From NCBI GenBank assembly GCA_963966185.1, contig CAWZYM010000079.1:323501-387500 (forward strand): a stretch of DNA of 64,000 nt. Reading direction: 5' to 3'. The translations under genes were made by a program, and so were the position numbers. Positions 32,495 through 47,070 of the stretch are shown piece after piece; positions within the stretch are counted from its first letter, which is position 1, and each line of letters starts with the position of its first letter. Under the pieces are notes generated by a model. The model was not told where the DNA came from. It saw only the letters and a program-made list of their open reading frames with translations, and did not search any database. The DNA is from Rhabditoides inermis (taxonomy: Eukaryota > Nematoda > Chromadorea > Rhabditida > Rhabditidae).

Positions 32495-35400
32495 GGCTGT
32501 CTCGAAAAGCGCTAGGCTCTATTGACGTATGGTCTGAGAACATTCTGAACACGATAAACGAAGCTTCCTCCCTCTATGGGAAGCCAGGGTTTCGACCGAA
32601 AACCGCTAGGAACCTGGCGGATTGGTGAGTCTGTTTGACGTGTTTTCATAACTATGGCCTATACAGTACAGATCGAGTTAGGTAATCCCTGTCCATGGAC
32701 GTCTATGGACGTCCGGGGTTTTGGGGAACGTTTCTGGTGTCTCTCTCTTTACACACTTTCTCGCGTTCCTATCTCCTCCTCCTCACATGCAATTTATGGC
32801 CCCTGTTTGAAGGGAATGTGGGCAGTGAGAGAACTGACTTTTCGAATTGAACTTTTCATGAAACCAAACCATCACTATCAGTGTTTTGTTCTGATCATCT
32901 CAAATCTAAAAAATGCATCTCAAAAATTTCATAGTGCTCCAATGAATTTCACTACTTCATCAGAGAGGGCGCGCAGCGCCCTCTCTTTTAGCTTAGGATA
33001 GGGCTCGCCACTGAAGCAAAAAGCAAATACACCATGATAATCAGTTTATGGACGTGTTTTCATGAAAATCTATCATGACGTCATTTGTCATCTGCCATGC
33101 CTGCAAACTTGTCCGGACCACTTGCAACCGTCTGACGGCAGATGACGTCATGATAGATTTCCATGAAAACACGTCCATATACTTAACAAAGTGCGTAGAT
33201 TATCATGAAGTATTTGCTTTTTGCTTCTTCGCAGTGACACAGGGCGAAAAATCGAAAAATGCCGAATAATCGCTTTCCGGACCACTTTCAACCGTCTGGA
33301 TGGCAGATGATGTAAGGATTGATTTTCTTCATAAAAATCATGTAGACCATTCAAAACACGTTCTTTCGAAAGGTGCTAGTTATTTTTGCTTCTCAGGTCA
33401 GCAACATTTTCAAAAAAATCGAAAATATGCAAATTTTTCATTTTTTTGATCATAACTTTTTCGAACTTATTTTTCTCGAAAAACATTTTATATGAAAAAG
33501 TTCTTAGAATCTGATAAGAAATTGAACGAGCTCTTATTTGAAGTGTTTTGGCAGAAATTGACCGATTTGAGGTAGTGGTCCCTTAATGGGCCAAATTTGC
33601 ATATTTGACAAAAACGACCCCATACATCTTGTAGAGGACCTTCGATAATCCTTGTATGCGCCGACATAGCTCCTAGTAATCACATGCCCAAAAAGTGTCC
33701 GATTCTTACAGAGACGGTGTGATATCTGATATATTATCTGTTAAAAAGTACTTGCGTAAAGCATGCATAAAACGTTCACAAATACTAACACAAACCTGCG
33801 CATAACGGACAGTAGACACTAACAGATGAAATATAACAATACAAATGAATAACGTCACACGTCTAGACTAGAGAGAGAGAAGACGGAGAGAGAGAAGACG
33901 GAGAGAGAGAAGAGAGGGGAGAGAGAGGGGGGGAGAGAGAAGCGCAGGTTTGTTTTAGTATTTGTAAACGTTTTATGCATGCGCTTTTGTTGAATTGGGT
34001 CAAGACAAACTTAATATCTTTACGCAAGTACTTTTTAACAGATAATTAGATTTAGTACTAACTTCCACTTTTTGCATGAGCATACAAAGATTAATTTATA
34101 AGAGGTGTACGTAGTATTGATCGCAGTGAATGTCTTAGTATATGAGCGGTTTGAGGTTGCTGATTTCCCTCATTTTTTATTCCAAGATATTTGGTCCCCC
34201 GATAAAACAAGGTTCCTTCGCTGTATCTGTTCACTCTCATCTGGGCGTCCATGTGCGGTGTGGACATGTCTGGTGTCTACTCAATACACACACTCTCGCT
34301 TTTCACTCGCGATGCGCATCGCACAGGGCTGTTCTGCCGATGGCGGTACAGTCCGACGCGATTGCTTGTGTAGTCTGAAACGCCACTCGACTTTCTAGAA
34401 TCTGAAAATTAGGAAATATAAATTTTATAATCATGTGTCTTTTGTAGTCGACATCAACAATATTCCATGGTTCATAAGGCTCCTAGCGCATACGTGCATA
34501 CACCCAAAAGCAAGTCAAAGCCACGTTGAAAGAACGTGAAACACAATAGATGAGTAAAAAAGAGTGATTGCGATGATTGTTCAAGATTATGATATGTGTT
34601 TTTGTAGTAGCTTTACTTCATTAATTGTGCAAATAAGATTGGTCCCCTGATAACACAAGGATCCCTCGCTTCACTATGCTCTCACTATGCACTCTCTCTC
34701 GCTACCCAGTCGCAAGAGTCTACTCTACTCTGCCGGCGGCGATTCAGTTTGGATTTCTGAAAAGTCACTCGACTTTTTAGATTGTGAAAATGTTGAAACA
34801 AAAACATCAGAATCAATTGTCTTTTGTTTCCGAACCAGGACTATACCATAGTTCATTGAGATTCGATGAAAATTCAATACTTATCTAAATATTTGTTCAG
34901 TACTTACTTTTGTTTTTAATTCAGGGTGTAAGTATTAAGCGATATAAATTGTATATAGCGCCGTTTTCACGCAGCTGCTGCATTGTTTATTCAACCGCCA
35001 CCCCTGCATGCTCGATCACACATGCCCGTCAAGTCAAGTGACTACCGTACCCTCATAGCCAATACGAGTTGTTCTGGTATTGTCGGAATGAAGTGTAATC
35101 AATGGTATGATCAACGAACACACTGGTTAGTGTCTCAGGGAGACAGTGCGAGATGCCGCTCTCTGATAATTCCTTGTTGGAAAGAACATTCTTGTTACAA
35201 AACATTCTTGTTGGAAAGAACATTCTTGTTACATGCATGTTGTAGATCTAATGATAAGAAGACTGCCCATATGTGATTGTAGGGAGTTACCTTTTGAAGG
35301 AACGGAGATATGATGGGATGAAGCGGTGGTCATTCTAATTTATTGTTGCAGGTCTCAAAAATCTGCCCAGAGTGCTGCTCTGCTAAGGTTGATGGCAGAC

Positions 35401-36016
35401 CCCGATCTGGACGAGGAAAGGGATCAGATCAACATTCTATTAATCGCGATTCGTACCAGCACACGCAGCCATCGAGGATGGACCAGGGAGCTGTGCGATC
35501 AGTGAGTTGTTTCAATTGTACACCATTCGTCGCGCTTTTTTCCAGGTTTGAAAGGATCTTGCTATCTTGCTATCTCTGGAGCAAACAAGTTTGTGATTTT
35601 CAAGCAAGCCCGATCCAACTCGAACTTCGACTTCACAGGATTCTGTAAAGTGAATCGAGTGTCGTATTTTGTTGGCATATTTTCGTTTAGCTCACTGAGA
35701 GCAGGTGAAGGCGGGAGAGGCGCGCATAAAGACATCTCCTCCAATCGCCAGCCTATCGCTTACATGCGAAGTGCTGAGTAGTGAGTTTTATTGCACAATT
35801 GTTTGTTTCGAAAATGTGTAATGTAGGTGTTTAGGCGGCGGATTCACTAAATGCGAGGCACATGTGGACGGCGGCTGGCAGCTGAACGTGCCCGCTGGGA
35901 ATCTACGAGTTTTCGTCTCAACGAGATTCACTCGTGCCATCGTGTCCCAATGGGATACGTGCGTCTGCGGAGAGGTGGGATATGTTTTCGAGATGTCGAT
36001 ACAAATGTTCTCTTGA
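32495..36016 (+). CDS. Unrecognised multi-exon protein, 5' end missing
   Basis: Five exons, 32495-32624, 35352-35501, 35546-35644, 35691-35777 and 35827 onward, all join at phase 2 without stops. The protein reads LSRKALGSIDVWSENILNTI, KPGFRPKTARNLADW, SQKSAQSAALLRLMADPDLD, RTSTRSHRGWTRELCDQFER, SLRAGEGGRGAHKDISSNRQ, GGGFTKCEAHVDGGWQLNVP and AIVSQWDTCVCGE. Reading through the last exon stops at 36016. A splice at the GTGGGA after GGAGAG is possible. The middle exon shows a second codon-biased frame (ISGANKFVIFKQ) that cannot be joined in phase. The first intron is 2.7 kb and full of inverted-repeat elements. No start codon was found; no domain is recognised. Confidence 0.5.
32962..33009 (+). 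repeat. Palindrome-bearing repeat C, copy 1
   Basis: AGAGAGGGCGCGCAGCGCCC plus TCTCT is nearly palindromic and is followed by TTTAGCTTAGGATAGGGCTC. The same block is present in reverse orientation at 40689-40735. Confidence 0.65.
33010..33235 (+). mobile_element. Inverted-repeat element B (MITE-like)
   Basis: ACTGAAGCAAAAAGCAAATA (33010-33029) is answered by TATTTGCTTTTTGCTTC at about 33211. Pairing extends inward for about 90 bp (GGACGTGTTTTCATGAAAAT against CCATGAAAACACGTCC; ATCATGACGTCA against TGACGTCATGAT). It is non-coding and lies inside the 2.7 kb intron. Confidence 0.7.
33734..34045 (+). mobile_element. MITE family A, copy 1
   Basis: Ends TTATCTGTTAAAAAGTACTT and AAGTACTTTTTAACAGATAA are inverted. 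Inside, CATAAAACGTTCACAAATAC, TAACACAAACCTGCG and the inverse CGCAGGTTTG...ATGCATGCGC flank a short GA-rich centre. The left arm lacks about 45 bp present in the other copies. Terminal TA may be the target duplication. Confidence 0.75.
34188..34870 (+). repeat. Diverged direct duplication (about 34188-34500 and 34636-34870)
   Basis: TTTGGTCCCCCGATAAAACA / TTGGTCCCCTGATAACACA, then CCACTCGACTTTCTAGAATC / GTCACTCGACTTTTTAGATT, then TTCCATGGTTCATAAGG / ACCATAGTTCATTGAG, in the same order and orientation. Short ORFs across copy 1 are not conserved in copy 2, so the unit is non-coding. Confidence 0.6.
35165..35232 (+). repeat. Short tandem repeat of ACATTCTTGTT(A/G)
   Basis: Four tandem ACATTCTTGTT units separated by alternating ACAAA and GGAAAGA-type spacers. 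No coding role. Confidence 0.7.
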
Positions 36017-36316
36017 ACTATACTTGTAAAACATTCATTCGTGCATTCATTGTTCCTGAAAACAGAAAAGTTATATTTTAAATTGGCCTCGATACGATTG
36101 TCGGGGAACTGTATGAAAACGGGCTGTGTTTTTGTTGTTTTATTTTCAGTATCGTTCTATTCTCGAAGTACGATGAATTTATAGGCTGTAGGTAGAGATG
36201 TTTTGTTACTATTGTTTCGTATAGAACGTTTCAATCATATTAAATTGTTTTGAATAGATAATCTTTCCTTCCATGTCTGTACTTGTTTGTCGCACTAATT
36301 TAAGCACTTGCAGAAA

Positions 36317-36963
36317 ATGGGAGACAAACCGCAGCGTCTCGACCCGGAACAGAAAGTAGCAGATTTGCTCAACGAACAGTTTGCCGGTACATTTGTTATG
36401 TGTTGTTCGTTTAACTGTTTGTCGCATTCTTTTGGACGACCGATCCCAGTGTCTTTCGTGTAAGATTGTAGCTTCCAACGCATCACTTGGTGATGTACGT
36501 CACGATTTTATCCATTCAGAGCTGATGAATGATGTGGACGACAACGTAAATCAGGTGGCGACGGAGGCAACAACTACTACGGCAGCCAACTCGACAATGA
36601 CCCCTAATCAGCCGCCTCCCTCGATGTCTTCCGCAGCTCAGCCAACTGCCACTCCTCCTGCAACCTCTTTCCACCAGGCAAATGTTGGAGAAATATGTAT
36701 CTCTCCAGAATTCGGGTGGGTCAACCTTTTTCTCAATGTTCAGTAATATGCGCTTGGGTCTTTTTGACTACTGACTCGACGAACTATTTTTCTGAATAAT
36801 ATTATAGTGTGTCTGCACATGAGTTGGTTAGAGATCATTTGGGCGGTTAGGTGATTTTCTGCAACTTTCTGTGAATAGTGAAAAGTTTGTGAGAGTTGAA
36901 TAGAGAGACCAGCTATTCTAATGTATCATCTGCAGGACTGCTGAATCTGGTCGTTTCCGATAA
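36317..36963 (+). CDS. Small unrecognised protein, Thr/Pro/Ala-rich
   Basis: ATG at 36317 lies 3 nt after CACTTGCAG, a probable trans-splice acceptor. Exons 36317-36386 and 36520-36715 join in phase to give MGDKPQRLDPEQKVADLLNE, then QFAELMNDVDDNVNQVATEA and a Thr/Ala/Pro linker, then NVGEICISPEF. Joining to 36936 gives a short end (GTAESGRFR, TAA at 36961), 97 aa in all. Another frame of that last exon (VVSDKAAQMFASAA) also looks coding but does not join in phase. The coiled-coil exon at 38165 could be an alternative downstream part. Family not recognised. Confidence 0.5.
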
Positions 36964-37123
36964 AGCAGCTCAGATGTTCGCGTCTGCTGCGCAGCCCCGC
37001 CAGTAACGTATCTATTTGATTTGTTATAATCGTACTTTGTTTTTGTGTAACATTGTGTGTATTCGAATGATAGGGTAATAAGTATACGGTAGATTGTTTG
37101 CGGAACAGCCAGTGAAGATGAAG

Positions 37124-37357
37124 TCTCAGGGGCGGGCGCCTCAACGCTTCTCATTTCACGCTTCTTTTCGTAGTCTGATCTACCACTTCTCTCACGGCAA
37201 TTCACAACTGAACAGAAGCTGCATGATGACAGAGTCTGACTCTAACGCGCGCACCCAAGGCAAACGGGGGCGAGTCGCCAGCGGGAAAAGGCGATGTGTC
37301 AGAGACGTTCACAGTGTGTAGATCAAATTGACGCGATACGTATGCCCGCCCCTGAGA
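37124..37357 (+). mobile_element. MITE-like element with a perfect 14 bp terminal inverted repeat
   Basis: TCTCAGGGGCGGGC at 37124-37137 and GCCCGCCCCTGAGA at 37344-37357. The interior has no sustained ORF. Surrounding sequence 36964-38164 contains this element, a T-rich stretch and MITE A copy 2; I see no exon in it. Confidence 0.65.
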
Positions 37358-37820
37358 AACTCTGTTTCAAAATAGCCGCCGTTCGGACAACCGTGTAGGT
37401 GTATACGAATAGTTGTATTTCTGTTTTGATATGATAAAGACGTTTTTATGTCATAAAGAAACGTAAAGTTTTTTGTTGATGTTGAGGGAAGTGGCTACTT
37501 TTTTTCGTTGATATTGAGGGAAGTGGTTCGGGGAATAAATAATTGTCGTAGTTATTTACTCAGTAATGAAGATTGAACGTAATATGAATTGTTTTTGTAA
37601 TATTGTTAATGAGTAGTGTTGTTTTTTTTCTGTGAAGTACGTGGATAACATTGTTGAATGTTGCCCGCATATTGTACTAGATTGTACGTTGTTTTGAATG
37701 AAATTTGACGTGTTTAGTATATTAATTTTTTCGCGAAGTCAGAGGACGATCGCGATATAATCCGAATGAATAGTCATAATTCAGCACATATTCAAAATTT
37801 CTATGAAATTTAAGAAAAGG

Positions 37821-38116
37821 ACATATATTTTCTTTGAAAAGTACTTGCGTAAACTGATGAATTTTGTCTTTTTCCAATGCAGCAAAAGCACATGCATAAA
37901 GCGTTCATAAATACTAACACAAACCTGCGCATTCGGGAATGTTCTGTTGATACTAACCAGTGAACACAAATAGGAGAGGTAAGAGAGGAAGAGAGGAGAG
38001 AGAGGTGCAGGTTTGTGTTAGTATTTGTGAACGCTTTATGCATGTGCTTTTGCTGCATTGGGAAAAGACAAAATTCATCAGTTTACGCAAGTACTTTTCA
38101 AAGAAAATGTATATTT
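37821..38116 (+). mobile_element. MITE family A, copy 2
   Basis: Terminal arms of about 110 bp: ATTTTCTTTGAAAAGTACTT, GAATTTTGTCTTTTTCCAAT, AAAGCACATGCATAAAGCGT and TACTAACACAAACCTG, answered in inverse order to 38116. The short GA-rich centre differs from the other copies. Terminal TATA/ATATA fits a TA target-site duplication (Tc1/mariner-type MITE). Confidence 0.8.
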
Positions 38117-38164
38117 GTGTTGGGTTTTTTTTAAATATATTCGTGACCCTTGTGTTCATTCCAG

Positions 38165-38452
38165 ATGAAGATTATGCAGGAGAGGCTCTCGAATTGTGAA
38201 AAGGAGAAGGCGGATTCAGAAATCACGGTTAGTATTATATTTTAAACTGTTATTGTTTCTTACAATTTGGTTGATTATTGGTTGTGTATTCAGATCTGCC
38301 GGCTCACCCTCGCTCGCTTGAAGCGAGTCATGCGCAGGAACAGCGCGCCTGAAGAAGAAGCGGGGACGAGCGGCGGAGGAGGCAGGGCACCAGCCATGGA
38401 GGGGAGGAGGAGGGACGGCAAGCGAGGTGGTCGCGGAATGGGCGTGCAGTAG
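38165..38452 (+). CDS. Small basic coiled-coil protein, or 3' exons of the gene at 36317
   Basis: Exons 38165-38227 and 38294-38452 join in phase 0: MKIMQERLSNCEKEKADSEI, TICRLTLARLKRVMRRNSAP, EEEAGTSGGGGRAPAMEG, then an Arg/Gly-rich end (GKRGGRGMGVQ, TAG). Total 73 aa if the ATG directly after TTCATTCCAG is the start. The first half is a heptad-like helix; the tail is RGG-like, as in RNA-binding proteins. It could instead be the end of a longer transcript starting at 36317, but the visible exon does not join in phase. Confidence 0.5.
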
Positions 38453-39431
38453 GGGTGGGTGACTCTCTTCCTCCCTCTCTCTCTGTTGTTTTATCTTACA
38501 TTCATTTGTCTTCGTATACACGTTGTTGTTATGATAATGTATTACCTGTTTCGAGCTCTTTGTGCATTTGTACCGGATTATGTGTAACTTTCGTATTATA
38601 TTCTAGTATACCAAAAAGAGTCAACGGTGTTGTTTGTTTATATCCTTTGTCGTGCCATTGTTTTTGAGAGTTGTTCATGAGATAAATGTGAGATGCATCA
38701 TGATAGTTTATTTATCTTTGTCTACACGCAGTGATCTTTGTTAATTGTTGTGATGTTACACAATATTCCGCCGCTGCGCGACTTGCTCGGGGAGCGAGCG
38801 AGTCATCAGCGAACGAACGAACGCTAATACGGGGAGAACGTAATAAGCGAATCAGCGAACGTACGGGGGAAAAGCGAAAGGGTTGCTCTCGTCAACACGA
38901 GCCTCCTCCCAGCCGCCTGGACGGGACGGAACAAGTGTTAATTATGACATATGATGAATACCATGTCGAACATACCCAAGGCGGTTTTGAAAGCGAAAAG
39001 TGATGAGCACCCCACTGCAGTATCGGAGAGCTCATTCCGAACCCGCAGGACATAACAACTTCAATTACACAAATCACACATATGTAGCACTACTTTCGAA
39101 ATATGTTTATTCTGCGTCCAGTAGCAACAAATATATAAATGTGTCTGTGATATACCTGTATATATTGCAAAAAGAACAATATCGCTACTATCACAGAGAG
39201 CGCTCAGGGGGAATTATGCTGATCCAGAGCCAGCGGGGGTCGCAACATACACAAGAACATCTGAACACTTAAAAGACTCACAACCCGTAGTGGAAAAAAC
39301 AAGGGATTTGCATATACGGACACTAATCAATCACCTTGTCATTATTGGACAACTGCTGCGGACACATTCTATGCAGAGTCGGCCGAGGAGAAGTGAACGA
39401 ATGCATTGACCGTCATGTCACCCCTCTTCTC
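38453..39431. other. Intergenic region between convergent genes
   Basis: Holds the 3' flank of the coiled-coil gene, repeat G copy 1 (38936-39010) and the TPST 3' flank. No coding exon is supported. Confidence 0.5.
38936..39010 (+). repeat. Repeat G, copy 1 (conserved core)
   Basis: The core GTCGAACATACCCAAGGCGG then TTTTGAAAGCGAAAAGTGAT matches 50998-51042 almost base for base. Weaker similarity extends to both sides (GTGTTAATTATG, GAGAGCTCATTCCG). Confidence 0.65.
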
Positions 39432-42900
<3,469 letters not shown>

Positions 42901-44774
42901 CCGGGGAGACTGGAGAAGCGAAAGAATGAGAACAGTAAGGAACAATACAACTATTACGATAAACGCGAATATTAATCGGGACACTGGTTCAACAAAGATA
43001 TTGAAATACAGACAGCAGATAGGGCTCACACAATACTCGAAACGAGGAGAGTGCCCATACAAAACATCGAATACTACAAAGAGAGAATTGTGAGCAAATA
43101 CGAGCGCATGCGAAAATACGACGAATACGGTCACATTCCCATATTCCAATTAATGACTAGCGAGCTGAACAACGACAAAGAGCCGTCAGCATTATGTGTT
43201 ACGACACACAGTACAGAAATCTTCGATGCGGAGCTATCCAATTTGTATTCTGCACCTCCATGCGGAATAACGAATCTGATTACATCAATCAAGCCACGCC
43301 AGCCACTCGAAAAGAAGTACGAATCTGTGTAGCCTCGCAATCCAAATTCAAATAAACGCGTACAGTAGCGGCGAATCGCGAATTCGATATCGGGAAAACA
43401 GACGAAGCAGGGTCAACAACGTTCCCACTGCGTTTTACGTGGTTCGGTGGGCGGCCCGTGTTTCTCAAACGAGTCCCTTCCACTATACTCTTCTCGTCCT
43501 CTCCTCCAGAGATACTCAATTACATTCCATCTACGAGAGACAGCGCACCTCGCTTCCGCCGCTCGCCCCTATAAAGCTAGAGCCCCACTAAGCCAATACC
43601 ATTACTCGCCAGCCCTCAACGCGCAAAATAGAAGAGGGTGAAAAGCGCGAGCGTCTCTCTCTCTCTCTCGCTACCAGTCCATTACTGGCGAGACAGCCGG
43701 CTGTCACCCTTGCCAACCAACGACCAATCCAGTGATTACAACACATCACTAATCCCTACAAAACAAGATCGCAATCTCCTTTCACACACCGCCACACTCA
43801 CTATTGACTGCAAGGGTCGCGCTCACTTTCGTTTCGCATCGCACAGTTCACATATAGGTCAGCCTCTCCTCTCGTCCCTTCATTCTTCCACACCCCGCCG
43901 ACTTTCAAGTGCGTAACACTCCTTTGACGGTTGAAACTTCTATACATCTATGAAACAACCTGATCAAAAAGAAAAGAAACTTTCCTAAACTGGTGTCGAT
44001 AAAAAGTAATCCACGTACGGACTCGATACTGAGAACGAGTTTCGAGAAAGAGAGAGACAAACAGACAACGGAACGCTAGGGGATAACCGTGAAACACAAT
44101 TTATCCGTGAGACACGAAACGAAACAACGCAAAGACAAAAAAGAGAGAACATCTGCGGTGTGGTGATACTACAGAATATATACACATCTCAAAATCGATA
44201 AATAAACTAAGAACATGGCGCGTACACTCACTCCCATCCCTCTCTCGCCTCGCTCGAATTAATAATCCTACGCTCATTCCTCAGCCAGGGGCGAAAAAGC
44301 AAGGCGAGGCCATGCGACAGGTGAAACTCGGACAAGTATCGCAGGTGACAAGGTGGACACCGCTCTCGCCTTGCCGGTACGAATACGAATCAATAGACGC
44401 CGCGCAACCATACACCTAGCAGGTCCAATTTCCATCCCCGCCATGCAACAATCGGGTCGAAACGCGGCGAAAGATGCGACGGGAGAAGGCGGGGCGAGCG
44501 AGTATCATCATTACTCCACGCACCGCCGCCAATTGCACAGCGGGAGAGAAAAGTGAGAGACAGGAAACAAGCAATCCTCCGCGAAACAAAATCCACACGG
44601 CTCTAAAACCTTACAGCCTAGCCTAGAGTGGTTAGGGGGAATGAGTGACCGCCGCGCGACTCGCATAACAATAGTGTAATGGGCCCGCGGCGACACGGGG
44701 CGAGGCGAGAGAGAAGAGGGGTGTGTTGTACAAATAGAGCCATCCTCCTAATACCCCGTGTCCTCCCCTCTGCT
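42901..44774. other. Intergenic region upstream of TPST and downstream of TAF7
   Basis: About 1.9 kb. A 93-codon plus-strand ORF at 43051-43332 (MPIQNIEYYKERIVSKYERM) has no splice context or neighbour and may be chance. GCAAGGCGAGGC near 44300 and a CTCGCCTTGCC block near 44370 are inverted. No gene is supported. Confidence 0.4.
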
Positions 44775-46087
44775 CTACTCCTCCTTGGCATCGGCCGTCG
44801 TCGTGCCCTCCTCGTCGTCGTCGCTGCTCACCGCGTCGCCAAACAGATCCGCCGCGTTTGCACTGCTCGAACCAGCCTCGCCCGACGCAATCACCTATAA
44901 CAACATATTACTTGTAACTATTTTGACTTTTTTGAGAAAAAATGCAAATAAAAGCAATTCACTCCCCACTCACCCCCTCTTTCTCCTTCTTCTTCTCCTC
45001 GACGGGGACAATCTCCCAGCGCACCGACTCTGCTTCGAGGTCCGCACGCAGAAGACGCTTCAGCTCCCGCTCCACCTACAACATTATAACTTTCTAACTA
45101 ATATTTTGTAAAACAGTACGTTGGAGACGTTATTCCATATTTCCAAAAAGTTTATAAAACAAACGTACCTCGGGCGCGTCCATGTACTTCTTCTTCTTGG
45201 TCTTTCTGAAGCGCCTCCTTCGCGCGCTCTTCATAGGGGGCGTGAGACCGTGCGGGAACTGCCACTGCTTCTGGTCCTTCTTCGACTTGCCGTCCTGCAA
45301 TGTGTGTCAAATTCAGAATATGCCTAATTGCAATCTTTGCAGTCTTCACCTCACCTTCCATTCGAATCAAACTACGGCATCTAAATTTTCTAACAAATGA
45401 GACAAATGAAAAGAAACAACGCATATGAGACCAGAGTTCTGCAGAGAAGACCTGTCATCCATACATCCATTCGGCTTTCAATCTGTTGAAGAGCCGTGAC
45501 GATAAAAGTTCGAGTCAAGATCATGGCTCAGTCTGTTACTAACAAACGAGACAAATGAAAATGTACAACGTTTCTTTTCATTTGTCTCATTCCCTTACCT
45601 TGCTCTCCTCCGGCGGCAGTGCCAGCTCGTTCGAAGCCACCATGATTTGCGACACGTCCGCCACTTTGAACACGTTCTTCCCGTCCACTGTCTTCACCAC
45701 CTGCAAGAAATATTATGAATATTACTCATTTCGTAAGACTTCCCACCTCATTGATGCAGGGCAGATCGAAAATCTTTGCCGACAGAATCCTCTGTCCGAT
45801 GCGAATATTGGCGTGTCGCATGTCATAGTGGGTGAACGACAGCGAGAGGTCTTCTCCACCGCCTCGCGAAGACGACGACGTTGACGGCTCGTCCAACATG
45901 CCGTGCACCTACACCATTTCGCAATGTCCATACATCTTCTCTTGTTCTATTTCGATCGTACCTTTTCGGCCATCTCGGTAGGTAGCCTGAGCACGAGGTG
46001 GTTCTCCCAGTCTTGCACATCCTCTGTCACATCGGCTAGCTTCTGTGGCACTCGCTTCGCCAAGATGCGAGAGGACCCAGCCGACAT
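44775..46087 (-). CDS. taf-7: TAF7, TFIID subunit
   Basis: Subunit of the general transcription factor TFIID; TAF7 binds TAF1. ATG at 46087 follows TGGTACAG directly. Product: [20 protein letters not shown], then the TAFII55 domain [35 protein letters not shown] and DLPCINE (compare LVDLPCVMES), [60 protein letters not shown] and [11 protein letters not shown]. All blocks occur in the order of human TAF7. The tail is acidic ([14 protein letters not shown]), ending in TAG at 44775. Six exons. The gene lies 335 bp downstream of SKP1 on the same strand, compatible with an operon. The intron before the RRRRFRKT exon is almost filled by an inverted-repeat element. Confidence 0.93.
45396..45591 (+). 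mobile_element. Inverted-repeat element in a TAF7 intron
   Basis: AATGAGACAAATGAAAAGAA plus AC at 45396-45417 is perfectly inverted at 45570-45591. A direct near-copy ACGAGACAAATGAAAATG at about 45546 lies beside the right arm. It is about 196 bp with no ORF and fills most of intron 45297-45599. Confidence 0.7.
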
Positions 46088-46421
46088 CTGTACCACATGT
46101 GTTGCCGCCATTCACTCATCACACTTTCAAAGTGAAACCTGTACGATTCCAAATGTCATGTTCAGATAATTGTGGTGGTACCGTCAACCATACGTTTCAT
46201 CTAATCGCAAACATAAAGCAAGTAAATATTTATTTCAAGTGTACATGAATGTTCGAAAAATTATGATGGTGGCTTGAAACGATTGTGAAATAAACTATGA
46301 TCAGCTGACGAGTGAATGTACACATAATATGGGAAACACCGACTTGGAAAAGACTTGCTGATACAGTACGTGTAAGCCTTGGAGATACACATGCAGTGAG
46401 ATAAAACAGTGAAATAGGAGT

Positions 46422-47070
46422 TTAGTCCTCGCACCAGGCGTTCTCCTTGCGGATCTGCTCCTCCTCCTCGGGAGTGAAGTCGTTCTTGATGTTGAAAGTG
46501 CGGCGAATCTCCTCAGGGGTCTTTCCCTTAATCATGTTGGCGACGGTCTTGCAAGTCACATCGAGAAGACCCTGAAGGAAAACGTTGAACCAAAAAAACT
46601 CAATAACAAATCTCACCTTGATATCGAGATAGTTGGCGGCAAGAATGAGCTCGAAAAGGGTTCCCTGGTCGACCTTCAGGAACTCGACGTCCCACGAGGG
46701 GATATCGTCGGTGCGCTTCTCACGAGAGTCGGAATCCTCGGTCGGAGGAGCGTCGTCTTTGTGGTGCTGGCAGTAGGCAATCACCTGCAGATCACGTGAT
46801 TAGCGAGAAATCCCATGATCGTCACTACCTTCTTCAGGATGTTTCCGTTGACGTTCTGCAGAGGAATGGCATCCATCTGAGACTCGTCTCCATCCTCATT
46901 GTCAAGACCCAGATCCTAAAATTATACAGTAAGACCATAGTTGAACTTATATCATGAGAACGCACCTGAAGAAGGGTGTTGATGGTGGTGGAGAGCTTGA
47001 TCACGTCACGGGGCACCTCGAAGACCTCGTTGTCAGAGGAGGACAGCTTGACCATCTTGGTATCAGACAT
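46422..47070 (-). CDS. skr-1: SKP1, SCF ubiquitin-ligase adaptor
   Basis: Links F-box proteins to cullin-1 in SCF ligases. Four exons: 47070-46966, 46915-46829, 46784-46617 and 46571-46422 (TAA), 510 nt or 169 aa. The BTB/POZ fold covers [48 protein letters not shown] and [20 protein letters not shown]. The Skp1 C-terminal helices bind the F-box: [55 protein letters not shown]. This is nearly identical to animal SKP1 and to C. elegans SKR-1 at the C-terminus, and is full length. An acceptor-like GATTCAG lies 6 nt before the ATG. It is probably the first gene of a unit with TAF7. The exact skr paralogue number is not resolved. Confidence 0.97.

Noticed and set aside
35546..35644. Alternative frame ISGANKFVIFKQARSNSNFD as the true product of this exon
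   Set aside because: Attractive codon pattern, but it cannot join the exon before or after it in phase without a stop. The other frame joins all five exons.
38961..39003. Spliced-leader RNA gene suggested by ACCCAAGG
   Set aside because: The known nematode SL1 leader ends with a GT donor right after the leader, followed by an Sm site. Neither is present here or at 50998. It is kept only as an unexplained repeat.
43051..43332. 93-codon ORF upstream of TPST (MPIQNIEYYKERIVSKYERM)
   Set aside because: Isolated frame with no splice borders, recognisable domain or trans-splice acceptor; such lengths arise by chance in AT-rich DNA.
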